From positions 1 through 64,000 of the forward strand of contig JBCBIY010000004.1 of NCBI GenBank assembly GCA_038523925.1: a stretch of 64,000 nucleotides of DNA, in the 5' to 3' direction. Positions 53,191 through 62,103 of this stretch are shown here, one piece after another. Origin of the DNA: JBCBWG01 sp038523925 (GTDB taxonomy: Bacteria; Pseudomonadota; Alphaproteobacteria; Rhizobiales; Hyphomicrobiaceae). The notes under the pieces are model-generated. The model was not told the DNA's origin. It did no database searches and worked only from the letters and a program-made list of their open reading frames with translations. The stretch's first letter is position 1. Every line of letters begins with the position of its first letter. The position numbers and the translations under genes are program-made.

Positions 53191-55959
53191 ATGACCGACA
53201 AGACCATTACCTTCAAGCTCGACGGCCGCGACGTCACGGCAGCACCTGGCGAGACCATCTGGCAGGTCGCGAAGCGGGAAGGCACGACCATCCCGCACCT
53301 GTGCTGGCTCGACGCGCCCGGCTACCGCGCTGACGGCAACTGCCGCGCGTGTATGGTCCACGTCGACGGCGAGCGCACGCTTGCCGCCTCCTGTATCCGC
53401 GCGCCGTCTGAAGGCATGGTCGTCTCGACCACGGCAGAACGGGCTGTCGCCGCGCGTAAAATGGTGATGGAGCTGTTCATCGCCGACCAACCGCCGCAGC
53501 CGGAAGCGCGCGATCAGGTCTCGAAGTTCTGGGATTGGGCCGAAATCCAGGGTGTCTCTGAGAGCCGGTTCCCGGCGCGCGATGACCAGCCCGACACCGA
53601 CGCGTCGCATACCGCGATGACGGTAAACCTCGACGCCTGCATCAATTGCAACCTTTGCGTCCGCGCCTGCCGCGAAGTGCAGGTCAACGACGTGATCGGC
53701 ATGGCCTATCGCGGACCCGGCGCACAGGTCGTCTTCGACTTCGACGACCCGATGGGCGAATCGACGTGCGTTGCCTGCGGCGAGTGTGTGCAAGCGTGCC
53801 CGACAGGTGCGCTGATGCCGGCATCGATCATCGATGCGGCAACCAACACCGGTTCGCGCGCGGTCGACGATGAGGTCAATTCGGTCTGCCCCTACTGCGG
53901 GGTCGGTTGCCAGATCACCTACAAGATCCGCGATGGCAAGATCGCGTATGTCCAGGGCCGCGAGGGGCCTGCTAATGAGAACCGGCTGTGCGTGAAGGGC
54001 CGCTTCGGCTTCGACTACATTGCAAGCCCCGAACGCCTGACGACGCCGCTCATCCGCAGAGACGACGCACCGAAGGGGTTGAACGTCGACCCGGCGAACC
54101 CGCTCACGCACTTCCGTGAAGCCACATGGGACGAAGCGTTCGATGCCGCTGCACAGGGCCTGATGTCTCTTCGTGACGAAAGCGGCGGCCGCGCCGTCGC
54201 AGGCTTTGGTTCGGCCAAGTGCTCAAACGAAGAGGCCTACCTCTTTCAGAAGTTGATCCGCTCAGCCTTCGGCCACAACAACGTCGACCATTGCACGCGG
54301 CTTTGCCACGCGTCGTCCGTCGCCGCGCTGATGGAAGGCATTGGCTCCGGCGGCGTCACCGCAAGCTTCAACGAAGCGCTGAACGCCGACACGATCATCG
54401 TCATCGGCGCGAACCCCACTGAGAACCACCCCGTCGCCGCGACCTACCTGAAGCAAGCTGCCAAAGCCGGCGCGAACCTCATCGTGATGGACCCGCGCCG
54501 CAACGGCCTGACCAATCACGCGACGCACACGCTGCAGTTCCGCCCCGGCTCGGACGTCGCGATGCTCAATGCGATCATGAACGTGATCGTCACGGAAGAT
54601 CTGTTCGACACGCAGTATCTGCAGGCGCAGACCGAAGGCTTTGAGAAGCTCAAGGCGCATCTTGCAGCGTTCCCGCCAGAGGCAATGGCCGAGACCTGTG
54701 GCATCGACGCCGAGACGCTGCGCGACGTGGCACGCACCTTCGCGCGCGCTGATCGCGGGCTCATCTTCTGGGGCATGGGCGTCAGCCAGCATACGCACGG
54801 CACCGACAATGCCCGCTGTCTGATCTCGCTTGCGATGATGTGCGGCCACGTCGGGCGGCCGGGCACGGGCCTGCATCCCTTGCGCGGGCAGAACAATGTG
54901 CAGGGCGCGTCTGACGCGGGCCTGATCCCGATGGTGCTGCCGGACTATATGAAAGTCGACAACGACACCGCGCGCGATCTCTGGTCGGACATATGGGGTG
55001 TCCCCGTTGACCCGGCGCCAGGCCTGACCGTCGTCGAGATCATCGACGCGATTGGGCGCGGCGACATCCGCGGCATGTACGTCATGGGCGAAAACCCGGC
55101 AATGTCCGACCCGGACGCAACGCATGCGCGCGCCGCGCTCGCCAAGCTCGACCACCTCGTCGTCCAGGACATCTTCCTGACGGAAACCGCGATGTTTGCA
55201 GACGTCGTCTTGCCGGCAAGCGCGTGGCCTGAAAAGACAGGCACCGTCACCAACACCAACCGCCAGGTCCAGATGGGCCGCAAGGCCGTCGCAGCGCCCG
55301 GTGAAGCCCGCGAAGATTGGGCGATCACCGTCGCACTCGCCAACCGGCTTGGTCTGGACTGGCATGTCGAAGGTCCGGCTGACGTGTTTTCCGAGATGAA
55401 GCGCGGCATGCACTCGCTCGACAACATCACGTGGGATCGTCTCGAAGCTGAGAGCGCGGTGACCTACCCCTGCCCCGCGCCCGACCATCCGGGTCATGCA
55501 ATCGTCTTCGCAGACCGCTTCCCGACCGAGACCGGCCGCGCGACGCTCGTGCCAGCCGATGTCCGCGCGCCGGCAGAGACCCCCGATACCGAATTTCCGA
55601 TGGTGCTGACGACCGGACGTCAGCTTGAGCACTGGCACACCGGCGCCATGACGCGGCGGGCGAGCCACCTCGACGCCATCGAACCCGCGCCAACTGCAGC
55701 GATGCATCCGCTCACGCTGCGCGAACTCGGGCTTGCGCCGGGCGAGCCCGTGCGCATCGAAACGCGCCGCGGCGAGATCGAACTGATGGCCCGCGCCGAT
55801 GAAGCCCTGCAGCGCGACATGGTGTTTGTGCCGTTCGCCTACGTCGAGGCGGCCGCCAACATGCTGACCAACCCGCAGCTCGATCCCGTCGGCAAAATCC
55901 CCGAGTTCAAATACGCCGCCGCCCGCGTCACCCGCGTCCTCCCCGAAGCCGCCGAGTAG
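53191..55959 (+). CDS. NAD-dependent formate dehydrogenase catalytic subunit (Mo/W)
   Basis: A protein of 922 residues. N-terminal [2Fe-2S] domain (Cys38, 51, 54, 68); two [4Fe-4S] sites (Cys150-160 and Cys193-203); the CPYCGVGC cluster at 233-240; then the bis-MGD domain with DHCTRLCHASSV. Cys372 aligns with the selenocysteine of E. coli FdhF and should be the metal ligand. The C-terminal MGD domain includes TGRQLEHWHTGAMTRR. It oxidises formate to CO2. No fdhD or delta subunit gene is nearby. Whether it uses Mo or W cannot be read from sequence. Confidence 0.95.
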   Translation: MTDKTITFKLDGRDVTAAPGETIWQVAKREGTTIPHLCWLDAPGYRADGNCRACMVHVDGERTLAASCIRAPSEGMVVSTTAERAVAARKMVMELFIADQPPQPEARDQVSKFWDWAEIQGVSESRFPARDDQPDTDASHTAMTVNLDACINCNLCVRACREVQVNDVIGMAYRGPGAQVVFDFDDPMGESTCVACGECVQACPTGALMPASIIDAATNTGSRAVDDEVNSVCPYCGVGCQITYKIRDGKIAYVQGREGPANENRLCVKGRFGFDYIASPERLTTPLIRRDDAPKGLNVDPANPLTHFREATWDEAFDAAAQGLMSLRDESGGRAVAGFGSAKCSNEEAYLFQKLIRSAFGHNNVDHCTRLCHASSVAALMEGIGSGGVTASFNEALNADTIIVIGANPTENHPVAATYLKQAAKAGANLIVMDPRRNGLTNHATHTLQFRPGSDVAMLNAIMNVIVTEDLFDTQYLQAQTEGFEKLKAHLAAFPPEAMAETCGIDAETLRDVARTFARADRGLIFWGMGVSQHTHGTDNARCLISLAMMCGHVGRPGTGLHPLRGQNNVQGASDAGLIPMVLPDYMKVDNDTARDLWSDIWGVPVDPAPGLTVVEIIDAIGRGDIRGMYVMGENPAMSDPDATHARAALAKLDHLVVQDIFLTETAMFADVVLPASAWPEKTGTVTNTNRQVQMGRKAVAAPGEAREDWAITVALANRLGLDWHVEGPADVFSEMKRGMHSLDNITWDRLEAESAVTYPCPAPDHPGHAIVFADRFPTETGRATLVPADVRAPAETPDTEFPMVLTTGRQLEHWHTGAMTRRASHLDAIEPAPTAAMHPLTLRELGLAPGEPVRIETRRGEIELMARADEALQRDMVFVPFAYVEAAANMLTNPQLDPVGKIPEFKYAAARVTRVLPEAAE

Positions 55960-56002
55960 GCGCGCTCCCAGGCCCATCGAGCCGACTGCCACGCCGCAGG
56001 CA

Positions 56003-56403
56003 ATCGACGCTCTTGGAACAGATGACATCCTCGTGGTGACAGAGTGGGATCGCGCCACAGGCTCAATGATGGACGGGCTGCGCATCGTACAACGCGTTGC
56101 CGACCGTGGCGCGCTAACACAGGTTCTCGACAAGCCCCATCTGGACCTCACAACCCGATTGGTCGGGGATTTCTGGCGTTCTTGTCGGCGATGGCAGAGG
56201 ACGAACGCCAGCGCATCCTTAAACGCGCTGCAGACGGCCGCACGACCGCGCGCAACAAAGGCATCAAATCAGGTCCGAAACCTAAGCTCAGCGCTCACTA
56301 GCGCGCCAAAGCACTCGAACGTCTCGCCGCCGGTGATAGTTGTCGCGAGATCGCGCGCGGTATGAGCATCAGCCACAGTACGATCTCCAGGTTGCGGAGA
56401 TAG
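56003..56403 (+). pseudogene. serine recombinase (resolvase/invertase) remnant
   Basis: Translation in one frame from 56003 gives DDILVVTEWDRATGSMMDGL and a following VADRGA segment, the middle of a resolvase catalytic domain. Near 56160 the similarity jumps frame to FLAFLSAMAEDERQRILKRA and GIKSGPKPKLSAH, then a TAG at 56299 interrupts it before the HTH tail (RAKALERLAAGDSCREIARG, SHSTISRLRR, stop 56401). The first part, with the catalytic serine (YxRVS), is missing. So it is truncated, frameshifted and nonsense-mutated. Confidence 0.85.
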
Positions 56404-56534
56404 GCGCGAAATCCCGGAAGGGGACGTTGGCCACCCCTTAGCTGACCGGTGATCTTGGTCACGGACGATGACCATTATTCAAGTGGATGCTACACGAGTG
56501 ACTGATGGCGTGGTCGCCAGTACCATGCTGCCAT

Positions 56535-57725
56535 CTATCTTAAACCAAACTCAGCGATCAATTCCGGGCGCGATGCCAACACTCGTTCCAAATGGCTCTC
56601 AGACCAAGGCTCGATCGTCATCGCTCTGTCAGATTGATTGATCATTTCAATCGATTTCACTGCATCAGCCGTAAACCGCCCCGTCGTCGCAATCGCACAC
56701 ACATTAACTTTTGGCGGCTCCCAATGTCGCATCTGCACCTCTAGAGTCGCAACCTCTTTGTCGTTGATGCTTTTGCTAAGCCAGTGCTTGCATTGAATGA
56801 TGACCCGCGATCGAAAGGTTCGGCCTAAAGGATCCTGGATAATCCGCTCTACGGACAAATCACGACCCCGATCCGGCGCACGGGTTTGCATCAGCCATTG
56901 GGGATTTTGATAGCCTTCCGCTCCCGAAATCAGATTAAAGATTAGTCTTTCAAAGTCATCATCGCTCAAACGTTCCCAATTCAACTTCGTTGCCACTTCG
57001 CCGCTCGGTCGGCTTTCGGTCAGATCATCGAGATCCACAACTGTGATCGGAACCGGCTCGCTGTCTTCATAAAGAGCCGCCTCTAAGCTTGCTCGCGCTG
57101 CCGGCCAATCATTTTCAACAAAATCGTGGATGTCCTGAACTTGAGAAAACCCCAAATGAAGAAACAAGTCACCCCAGCGATCCGGCTTCTTGATCGTTGA
57201 TCCCCGTAACGCATTAATCTGTTCGACCTCAGCTCGCAATTCGTCGATCTTGGGATGGTCCAGCTCATCGCTCAGATCTGCATGATGCGGATACACGCCA
57301 GCAAGGACTTCCACGCATTCGTCGATCTTGTTTACTCTAGCCTGTATCACGTCGCGAACTAGTTGCCGGCGCTTCTTATGGAAGCGATACACATACTCGT
57401 CGAACAAACGCTGTGGCTCTCCGATCCAATCCTCTACGCTGCTTATCGCACCCATCTCTCCGATTTCCATGGCATCAAACCGACTTTGCGAGATCGCGTC
57501 GTTGCTCGGAATTTCAATTTGCGGCTTCCATTTTTCTATGGACGGCAGCGCAGCCCAAAGATCATTGAACCGCCGGATATTGTTGTCATGCTCGCTTGAA
57601 CCACCAAACACCAGACCGTCCGGAAAACCCCCGTAGACCTCGGCGAGTACTGATTTTGCCTTCTTTAGATTGGCCTCTGTCGCATCAAACTGACGCAGCG
57701 CGTTATTGAGAGGGCTATCCGCCAT
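56535..57725 (-). CDS. Mrr-like restriction endonuclease domain protein
   Basis: A protein of 396 residues. The N-terminal two thirds are helical and unrecognised. The C-terminal part has WERLSDDDFERLIFNLISGA, then APDRGRDLSVERI and RVIIQCKHW, the Asp...Gln-x-Lys core of Mrr-type PD-(D/E)XK nucleases. It may cut modified or foreign DNA. No methylase is adjacent. GC content is visibly lower than around it, in keeping with horizontal transfer. It lies between a resolvase remnant and tRNA-Arg. Confidence 0.8.
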   Translation of the reverse strand: MADSPLNNALRQFDATEANLKKAKSVLAEVYGGFPDGLVFGGSSEHDNNIRRFNDLWAALPSIEKWKPQIEIPSNDAISQSRFDAMEIGEMGAISSVEDWIGEPQRLFDEYVYRFHKKRRQLVRDVIQARVNKIDECVEVLAGVYPHHADLSDELDHPKIDELRAEVEQINALRGSTIKKPDRWGDLFLHLGFSQVQDIHDFVENDWPAARASLEAALYEDSEPVPITVVDLDDLTESRPSGEVATKLNWERLSDDDFERLIFNLISGAEGYQNPQWLMQTRAPDRGRDLSVERIIQDPLGRTFRSRVIIQCKHWLSKSINDKEVATLEVQMRHWEPPKVNVCAIATTGRFTADAVKSIEMINQSDRAMTIEPWSESHLERVLASRPELIAEFGLR

Positions 57726-57805
57726 ACGAACCTCCTTGCAATATAGAGGCGTTTTGTTCCATGCAGAATTTCATGCCGACTAACAGAGCGAATAGTTTTA
57801 ATGAC

Positions 57806-57840
57806 GAAGGATGGCGAGTGTTCGCGCACCGCCATCCTTC
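57806..57840. other. perfect 11-bp inverted repeat in a divergent gap
   Basis: GAAGGATGGCG (57806-57816) and CGCCATCCTTC (57830-57840) can form an 11-bp stem with a 13-base loop. There is no U-run on either side, and both flanking genes point away, so it is not an obvious terminator. It could be an operator, an element end or a small-RNA hairpin. Confidence 0.5.
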
Positions 57841-57961
57841 AATGAAGGTTCATCGGAATGCACCCAACGAGGCAACCACAAGCTAACGTGTTCTAGTGAT
57901 TTGCGTCTGGGTACAAGCTCGGATGCCTCCCTCTGCATTAATTTTGAACAGAGGAAATCGA

Positions 57962-58561
57962 ATGAGAACTCATTGCATTATCATTGAGCAATCTGACCAG
58001 CCTCCGGCCCTCGTTGGCTTGTTAGATTTCCACGAATATCGGACTCGGTCGATACTGCTCGACACTCTGGAAGACCTCCCGCCATTCTTTACCGCCAGTG
58101 AAGACAGCGCGAACGAGTTCGCCGAGTTCTACGAGTTGGGCACGGAATTGAAGGCACACGTTGTCGAAACTGGCAAGTTGGAGCCTCAAAAGCTGCGAGA
58201 ATGGTACAATCGCGTGCGCGCCGAAATCCAACAACATCAAGAGCAACGTGGCGACGCGCACTACGGCAAACGGTTGGCGCAACAGCTCTTCACTGACGAA
58301 GTATTTGATAGACCGACACCGAAGATCGAAGTGACAAGGAAAAAGAAGATTAGACGCCCAGTTTCACGAGGCGTTGGTACCTCAGCGTCTGCTCTTGGGG
58401 TGAGAGCTGCCGCGCCAATTGTCCCAAGACGATATCGACCCAAGCGCACGCCTGACGTCCGGAAACTCCGCAACGCCGAAGGAGCCGTGCAGCTCAAATC
58501 CGGTAGCCCGGTGGTAGCCCGCCCACGTTTTGCGAAACTTTCTGAATGCCCAAGCCATTGA
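57962..58561 (+). CDS. hypothetical protein of the tRNA-Arg island
   Basis: A protein of 199 residues. The N-terminal 120 residues are acidic and mixed alpha/beta (THCIIIEQSDQPPALVGLLD, ASEDSANEFAEFYELGTELK); the C-terminal third is very basic (RKKKIRRPVSRG, RRYRPKRTPDVRK), which suggests nucleic-acid binding. ATG 57962 has AGAGGAAA upstream. No family recognised. It ends 6 bp before the 3' end of tRNA-Arg and has the same lowered GC as the Mrr-like gene. Confidence 0.65.
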   Translation: MRTHCIIIEQSDQPPALVGLLDFHEYRTRSILLDTLEDLPPFFTASEDSANEFAEFYELGTELKAHVVETGKLEPQKLREWYNRVRAEIQQHQEQRGDAHYGKRLAQQLFTDEVFDRPTPKIEVTRKKKIRRPVSRGVGTSASALGVRAAAPIVPRRYRPKRTPDVRKLRNAEGAVQLKSGSPVVARPRFAKLSECPSH

Positions 58562-58567
58562 AATAGC

Positions 58568-58644
58568 TGGTGACCCCGGCAGGGCTCGAACCTGCGACCC
58601 TCAGATTAGGAATCTGATGCTCTATCCTGCTGAGCTACGGGGCC
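58568..58644 (-). tRNA. tRNA-Arg (anticodon CCT)
   Basis: On the minus strand: acceptor GGCCCCG (58638-58644) pairs with CGGGGTC (one G-T pair); D-arm AGCTCAGCAGGATAGAGC; anticodon stem TCAGA/TCTGA around loop TTCCTAA, giving CCT; T-arm CAGGTTCGAGCCCTG; CCA encoded at 58568-58570. It reads AGG arginine codons. Its 3' end faces the low-GC island, as expected for an integration site. Confidence 0.95.
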
Positions 58645-58817
58645 GTGCCGCACGTGGTTTAGCATGGCGCGGGCGCGCCCGCGATGGCGAACATGGGCCG
58701 GGAAAAAGTCCTGCGAGCCGCCGACGCCCTGTCTCCGAACCATCGATAACGCACCCGTCGACGCGACTTGTCACCGCCTCGGCGACTTTCGAGGTTGACG
58801 GGCCAGGCAACCTGGAC

Positions 58818-58835
58818 GCAATATTATAACATAAC
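58818..58835 (-). promoter_or_regulatory. Zur-like box upstream of cobW-family gene
   Basis: The minus strand reads GTTATGTTATAATATTGC, close to the proteobacterial Zur palindrome built on GTTATA/TATAAC. It is an AT-rich island in GC-rich DNA, 63 bp upstream of a CobW-family gene whose partner is DUF1826, both typical members of Zur regulons. Confidence 0.55.
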
Positions 58836-58898
58836 ACCGACACCCTCCAACTCGCACGCCCCCAAGCGGCGGCGGGCCAAGCCTCTTTGAGGATTCGC

Positions 58899-60131
58899 AT
58901 GAACCAACAGACCGATGAGCGCCTCCCCGTCACCGTCCTGTCCGGCTTTTTGGGTGCTGGAAAGACCACGCTGCTCAATCATGTCCTGCACAATCGCGAG
59001 GGCCAGCGCGTCGCCGTCATCGTCAACGACATGAGCGAGATCAACATCGATGCTGAGCTCGTTCGTGATGGCGGCGCAAACCTCAGCCGGACTGACGAAG
59101 CGCTCGTCGAGATGTCGAACGGCTGCATTTGCTGCAGCCTTCGCGAGGACCTGCTCGCCGAAGTTCGCAAGCTCGCAGCCGAGGGTCGCTTCGACTATCT
59201 CCTGATCGAGTCGACGGGGATCTCCGAACCACTGCCGGTTGCCGCCACGTTCGAGTTTCGTGACGAGGACGGCCGCAGCCTCTCGGATGTCGCCCGCCTC
59301 GACACGATGGTGACGGTCGTCGATGCAGCGAGTCTACTGAAGGACTACGCCTCGCACGACGTCTTGAAAGACCGCGGTGAGAGCCTCGGCGACGATGATG
59401 ACCGGTCCCTGGTCGACTTGCTCGTTGATCAGATTGAGTTCGCCGACGTCATCGTGATCAACAAGACCGACATCGCCGCACCGCCCGAAATCGATGCTGC
59501 GCGCAAGATCATCCGCTCGTTGAACGCCGGCGCTGAAATCATCGAGACGTCGCACGCAACGGTCGCGATGAATCGTGTGCTCGGAACCGGCCGGTTCGAC
59601 TTTGATGAAGCCCATCAACATCCGACCTGGTTCAAGGAACTCAACGGCTTCAAAGACCACGTTCCGGAAACCGAAGAGTACGGTATCTCAAGCTTCGTCT
59701 ACCGTGCGCAACGGCCATTCGTGCCTGAAAAGCTGCATGCCTTCTTCAACAAGCCGTGGCCGGGCGTGGTTCGCGCCAAGGGCTTCTTCTGGCTCGCGAC
59801 GCGGCCTGAGTTCGTCGGAGAGCTGAGCCAGGCGGGCGCCGTCGTCCGTCATCAGGCCATGGGGTACTGGTGGGCTGCCATCCCGAAAGACCGCTGGCCG
59901 ACCGACCCCGAGCTCGTCGCGCGGGTCAAAAAAGGTTGGCACAAGACATGGGGCGATCGGCGCCAGCAACTGGTCTTCATCGGCCTGCCCGAAATGGACA
60001 AAGCGGCCATCACCGCGGAACTTGATGCGTGTCTTGTCGCCGTCGACGAGGACGGGCGGATCGACACGCGGGAATGGCGCAAGTGGCCTGATCCGTTTCC
60101 ACATTGGGGCCGCGCGGAGAGTGCGGCATGA
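58899..60131 (+). CDS. CobW/COG0523-family zinc-related GTPase
   Basis: A protein of 410 residues. Walker A SGFLGAGKT (15-23), the metal motif GCICC (Cys76, 78, 79), LIESTGISEPLP (Walker B region), VINKTDIA (NKxD) and a C-terminal CobW_C domain with WATRPE-like WLATRPEFVGE. COG0523 GTPases of this type act as zinc metallochaperones under zinc shortage. ATG 58899 has GAGGA upstream. It overlaps the DUF1826 gene and follows a Zur-like box, supporting a zinc-starvation role. Confidence 0.92.
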   Translation: MNQQTDERLPVTVLSGFLGAGKTTLLNHVLHNREGQRVAVIVNDMSEINIDAELVRDGGANLSRTDEALVEMSNGCICCSLREDLLAEVRKLAAEGRFDYLLIESTGISEPLPVAATFEFRDEDGRSLSDVARLDTMVTVVDAASLLKDYASHDVLKDRGESLGDDDDRSLVDLLVDQIEFADVIVINKTDIAAPPEIDAARKIIRSLNAGAEIIETSHATVAMNRVLGTGRFDFDEAHQHPTWFKELNGFKDHVPETEEYGISSFVYRAQRPFVPEKLHAFFNKPWPGVVRAKGFFWLATRPEFVGELSQAGAVVRHQAMGYWWAAIPKDRWPTDPELVARVKKGWHKTWGDRRQQLVFIGLPEMDKAAITAELDACLVAVDEDGRIDTREWRKWPDPFPHWGRAESAA

Positions 60132-60775
60132 GCCTCGCGGCGTTCGCTTATGATGACTTCGGTTTGGGCGTTGAGACCGCAACGTCAATCGAGGGTCTCA
60201 CCCAAATCCACCGGCCGGACTGTGCCGCTGTCGTCTGGAACCGGACGCCACTCGCGCGGTTTCAAACTTGGATCGATGGCCTCAGCCCAAACGACCTGCC
60301 GAGTGCACGGATCATCATTCCGCCGCACGCGGTCCGCGAGGCCGTCGTCAAAGTCTTCGACATGGCGGGCACACCTGAGTGCCCCGAGCGGGCGCTGTTG
60401 GCAGACGACATTGCAGCGCTCGCGCACGCCTTTGCAGGGATTGCGTCTGCGCCTTTCCTTCGCGTGCGCCTCGACGTCGCCAAGACGGACGCCTGCCGAA
60501 AATTCCATGTCGATGCCGTCAAGGTCCGCCTGATCTGCACCTACCGAGGACCGGGCACCCAGTATGGTTTCTCGACGGATGGCACCGGGCCCGAGCACAT
60601 TCTGGTTGCCCCGACCGGTGCGCCGATGGTCCTGCGCGGGGACCTTTGGCCGGAGACGCCGCGCTTCGGCCTGTTGCACCGTTCGCCGCCGATGTCCGGC
60701 AGCGGTGACGCCCGTCTCGTACTTGTTCTCGACCCGGCAGAGGCACCGGACGCCGAACCCGTCGCGCTCCGCTAA
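60128..60775 (+). CDS. DUF1826 family protein
   Basis: A protein of 215 residues, soluble. RPDCAAVVWNRTPLARFQTW, FHVDAVKVRLICTYRGPGTQ (conserved His-x-Asp and Arg-rich segment) and GLLHRSPPMSG (His-Arg-Ser-Pro-Pro) match DUF1826, which is typically found beside COG0523 GTPases in zinc regulons. The conserved His/Asp residues suggest metal binding. Its ATG overlaps the GTPase stop (ATGA), so translation is coupled. Confidence 0.88.
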   Translation: MSLAAFAYDDFGLGVETATSIEGLTQIHRPDCAAVVWNRTPLARFQTWIDGLSPNDLPSARIIIPPHAVREAVVKVFDMAGTPECPERALLADDIAALAHAFAGIASAPFLRVRLDVAKTDACRKFHVDAVKVRLICTYRGPGTQYGFSTDGTGPEHILVAPTGAPMVLRGDLWPETPRFGLLHRSPPMSGSGDARLVLVLDPAEAPDAEPVALR

Positions 60776-60913
60776 ACCGCACGGCTGCGGCTGGCCGCTC
60801 GTTAGCGTCTCTGGCTTTCGTCGGGCGTCCTTCCTGCGGCGGTTGACGTCCTGCGCCTCATGCAATCCGCATAATGGGTGGGCACGACCGTCGCCGTGGC
60901 TTAAGTTCATCCG

Positions 60914-62026
60914 ATGGCGGTGCATTTGAGCGTTCGAACGATGTTGGTTTGCGGCGCAGCGATGTCCGCGATCGCCGCTGTTGGGCGCGACGCGGCCATA
61001 AGCCCGGCGGTGGCATCAGAGACCGCATCCAAGGCGCGCAGCAGTTCGGCTCAGAAGAGGAAACCCGTTGCAAAGCGCGGCAAGGCTTGTGTCTGGCGGC
61101 GGCGGCAGCGCGCGGTCGTCACGGAAGTCTTGTCTGCGACCGAATTCAGACTCGACGACGGAACACGGCTCACCCTTGCCAACGTGCTCGCGCCGCGCGC
61201 GTCGGATGTGCCCGGCGCGCGGCGTGGCGCTTGGCCGATGGAGCCGGCCGCGCGCGCCAGCGTCGCAAAGCGACTCCTCGGCCGGAACATCGCGTTCGCA
61301 ACGGTCACCCGGCAGCCCGATCGCTATGGCCGCCGCCCGGCGCAGGTCTGGCTCGCACCGACGACACCAGACGCCACCGCAAGCAAGCGAGCCAACGATG
61401 GCGATTGGCTACAGGCGCGGCTGTTGGCTGACGGTCTGGTCCGGCTGGAGCCGACGTGGGCGCGGACGTCCTGTGCATCGCGTCTTGCGACCGCTGAGCG
61501 GGCGGCGCGCGCCGCGGGCAAAGGTCTCTGGGCGCTTGCCGCCTATCGGGTTCGCTCGGCGTGGAAGTCCCGCGCGCTCTCGCGGCTTAGGGGGACGTAT
61601 CAGCTTGTCACGGGGCGCGTGCGCAAAGCTTCCGAAGTTCGCGGCAAGGTCTATCTCAACTTCGGCCGGAACTGGCGTCGCGACTTTACGATCCTGATCG
61701 GCAAACGGCAGCGCGCGTACTTCAAGCGGCGCGGGATTGATCTGATGAGCCTCGGCGGGCGGACGGTGTTGGTGCGCGGCTGGATCGATCAACGCGGTGG
61801 GCCGATGATCGCCATCGAACACACGCATCAACTGGAGGTGCAGGATCAGCCAGCGCCTACGGATCGCAATGCGGTCGCGAGCTCCCGCAACGGGCCGCAG
61901 CGCGGCGCGCACCACAGTCCGAAGTTCGGGCCGTCACTGCCGCTGCCGACACCGCTGCCCGCGCCAGAGCCGCGCCAGAGACGACTTCGCCCGGACCTTG
62001 CGGGCCCGGGCGAAGTGGATCTTTAG
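60914..62026 (+). CDS. thermonuclease (SNase-like) domain protein
   Basis: A protein of 370 residues. A hydrophobic N-terminus (about 8-24) may be a signal or anchor, followed by a basic linker. Residues about 65-205 are SNase-like: VVTEVLSATEFRLDDGTRLT, RQPDRYGRRPAQVW (the DRYGR motif) and LQARLLADGLVRLEPTW. A further OB-like region (about 230-310: VTGRVRKASEVRGKVYLNFG) and a Pro-rich tail follow. Such proteins are usually exported; the active-site Asp/Arg/Glu set is only partly recognisable, so activity is uncertain. Confidence 0.8.
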   Translation: MAVHLSVRTMLVCGAAMSAIAAVGRDAAISPAVASETASKARSSSAQKRKPVAKRGKACVWRRRQRAVVTEVLSATEFRLDDGTRLTLANVLAPRASDVPGARRGAWPMEPAARASVAKRLLGRNIAFATVTRQPDRYGRRPAQVWLAPTTPDATASKRANDGDWLQARLLADGLVRLEPTWARTSCASRLATAERAARAAGKGLWALAAYRVRSAWKSRALSRLRGTYQLVTGRVRKASEVRGKVYLNFGRNWRRDFTILIGKRQRAYFKRRGIDLMSLGGRTVLVRGWIDQRGGPMIAIEHTHQLEVQDQPAPTDRNAVASSRNGPQRGAHHSPKFGPSLPLPTPLPAPEPRQRRLRPDLAGPGEVDL

Positions 62027-62103
62027 CCATTTACGAGCTGCGTTGGCACAGACGACTTGGCCGGCGACCCGCGATCCGCGGATCAATCAGCCGCGTCGTC
62101 CTT

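Noticed and set aside
54262..56151. 629-codon minus-strand frame
   Set aside because: Antisense to the formate dehydrogenase catalytic subunit.
55960..56540. Left attachment site matching the tRNA-Arg 3' end
   Set aside because: I found no repeat of the tRNA 3' sequence in this stretch by eye.
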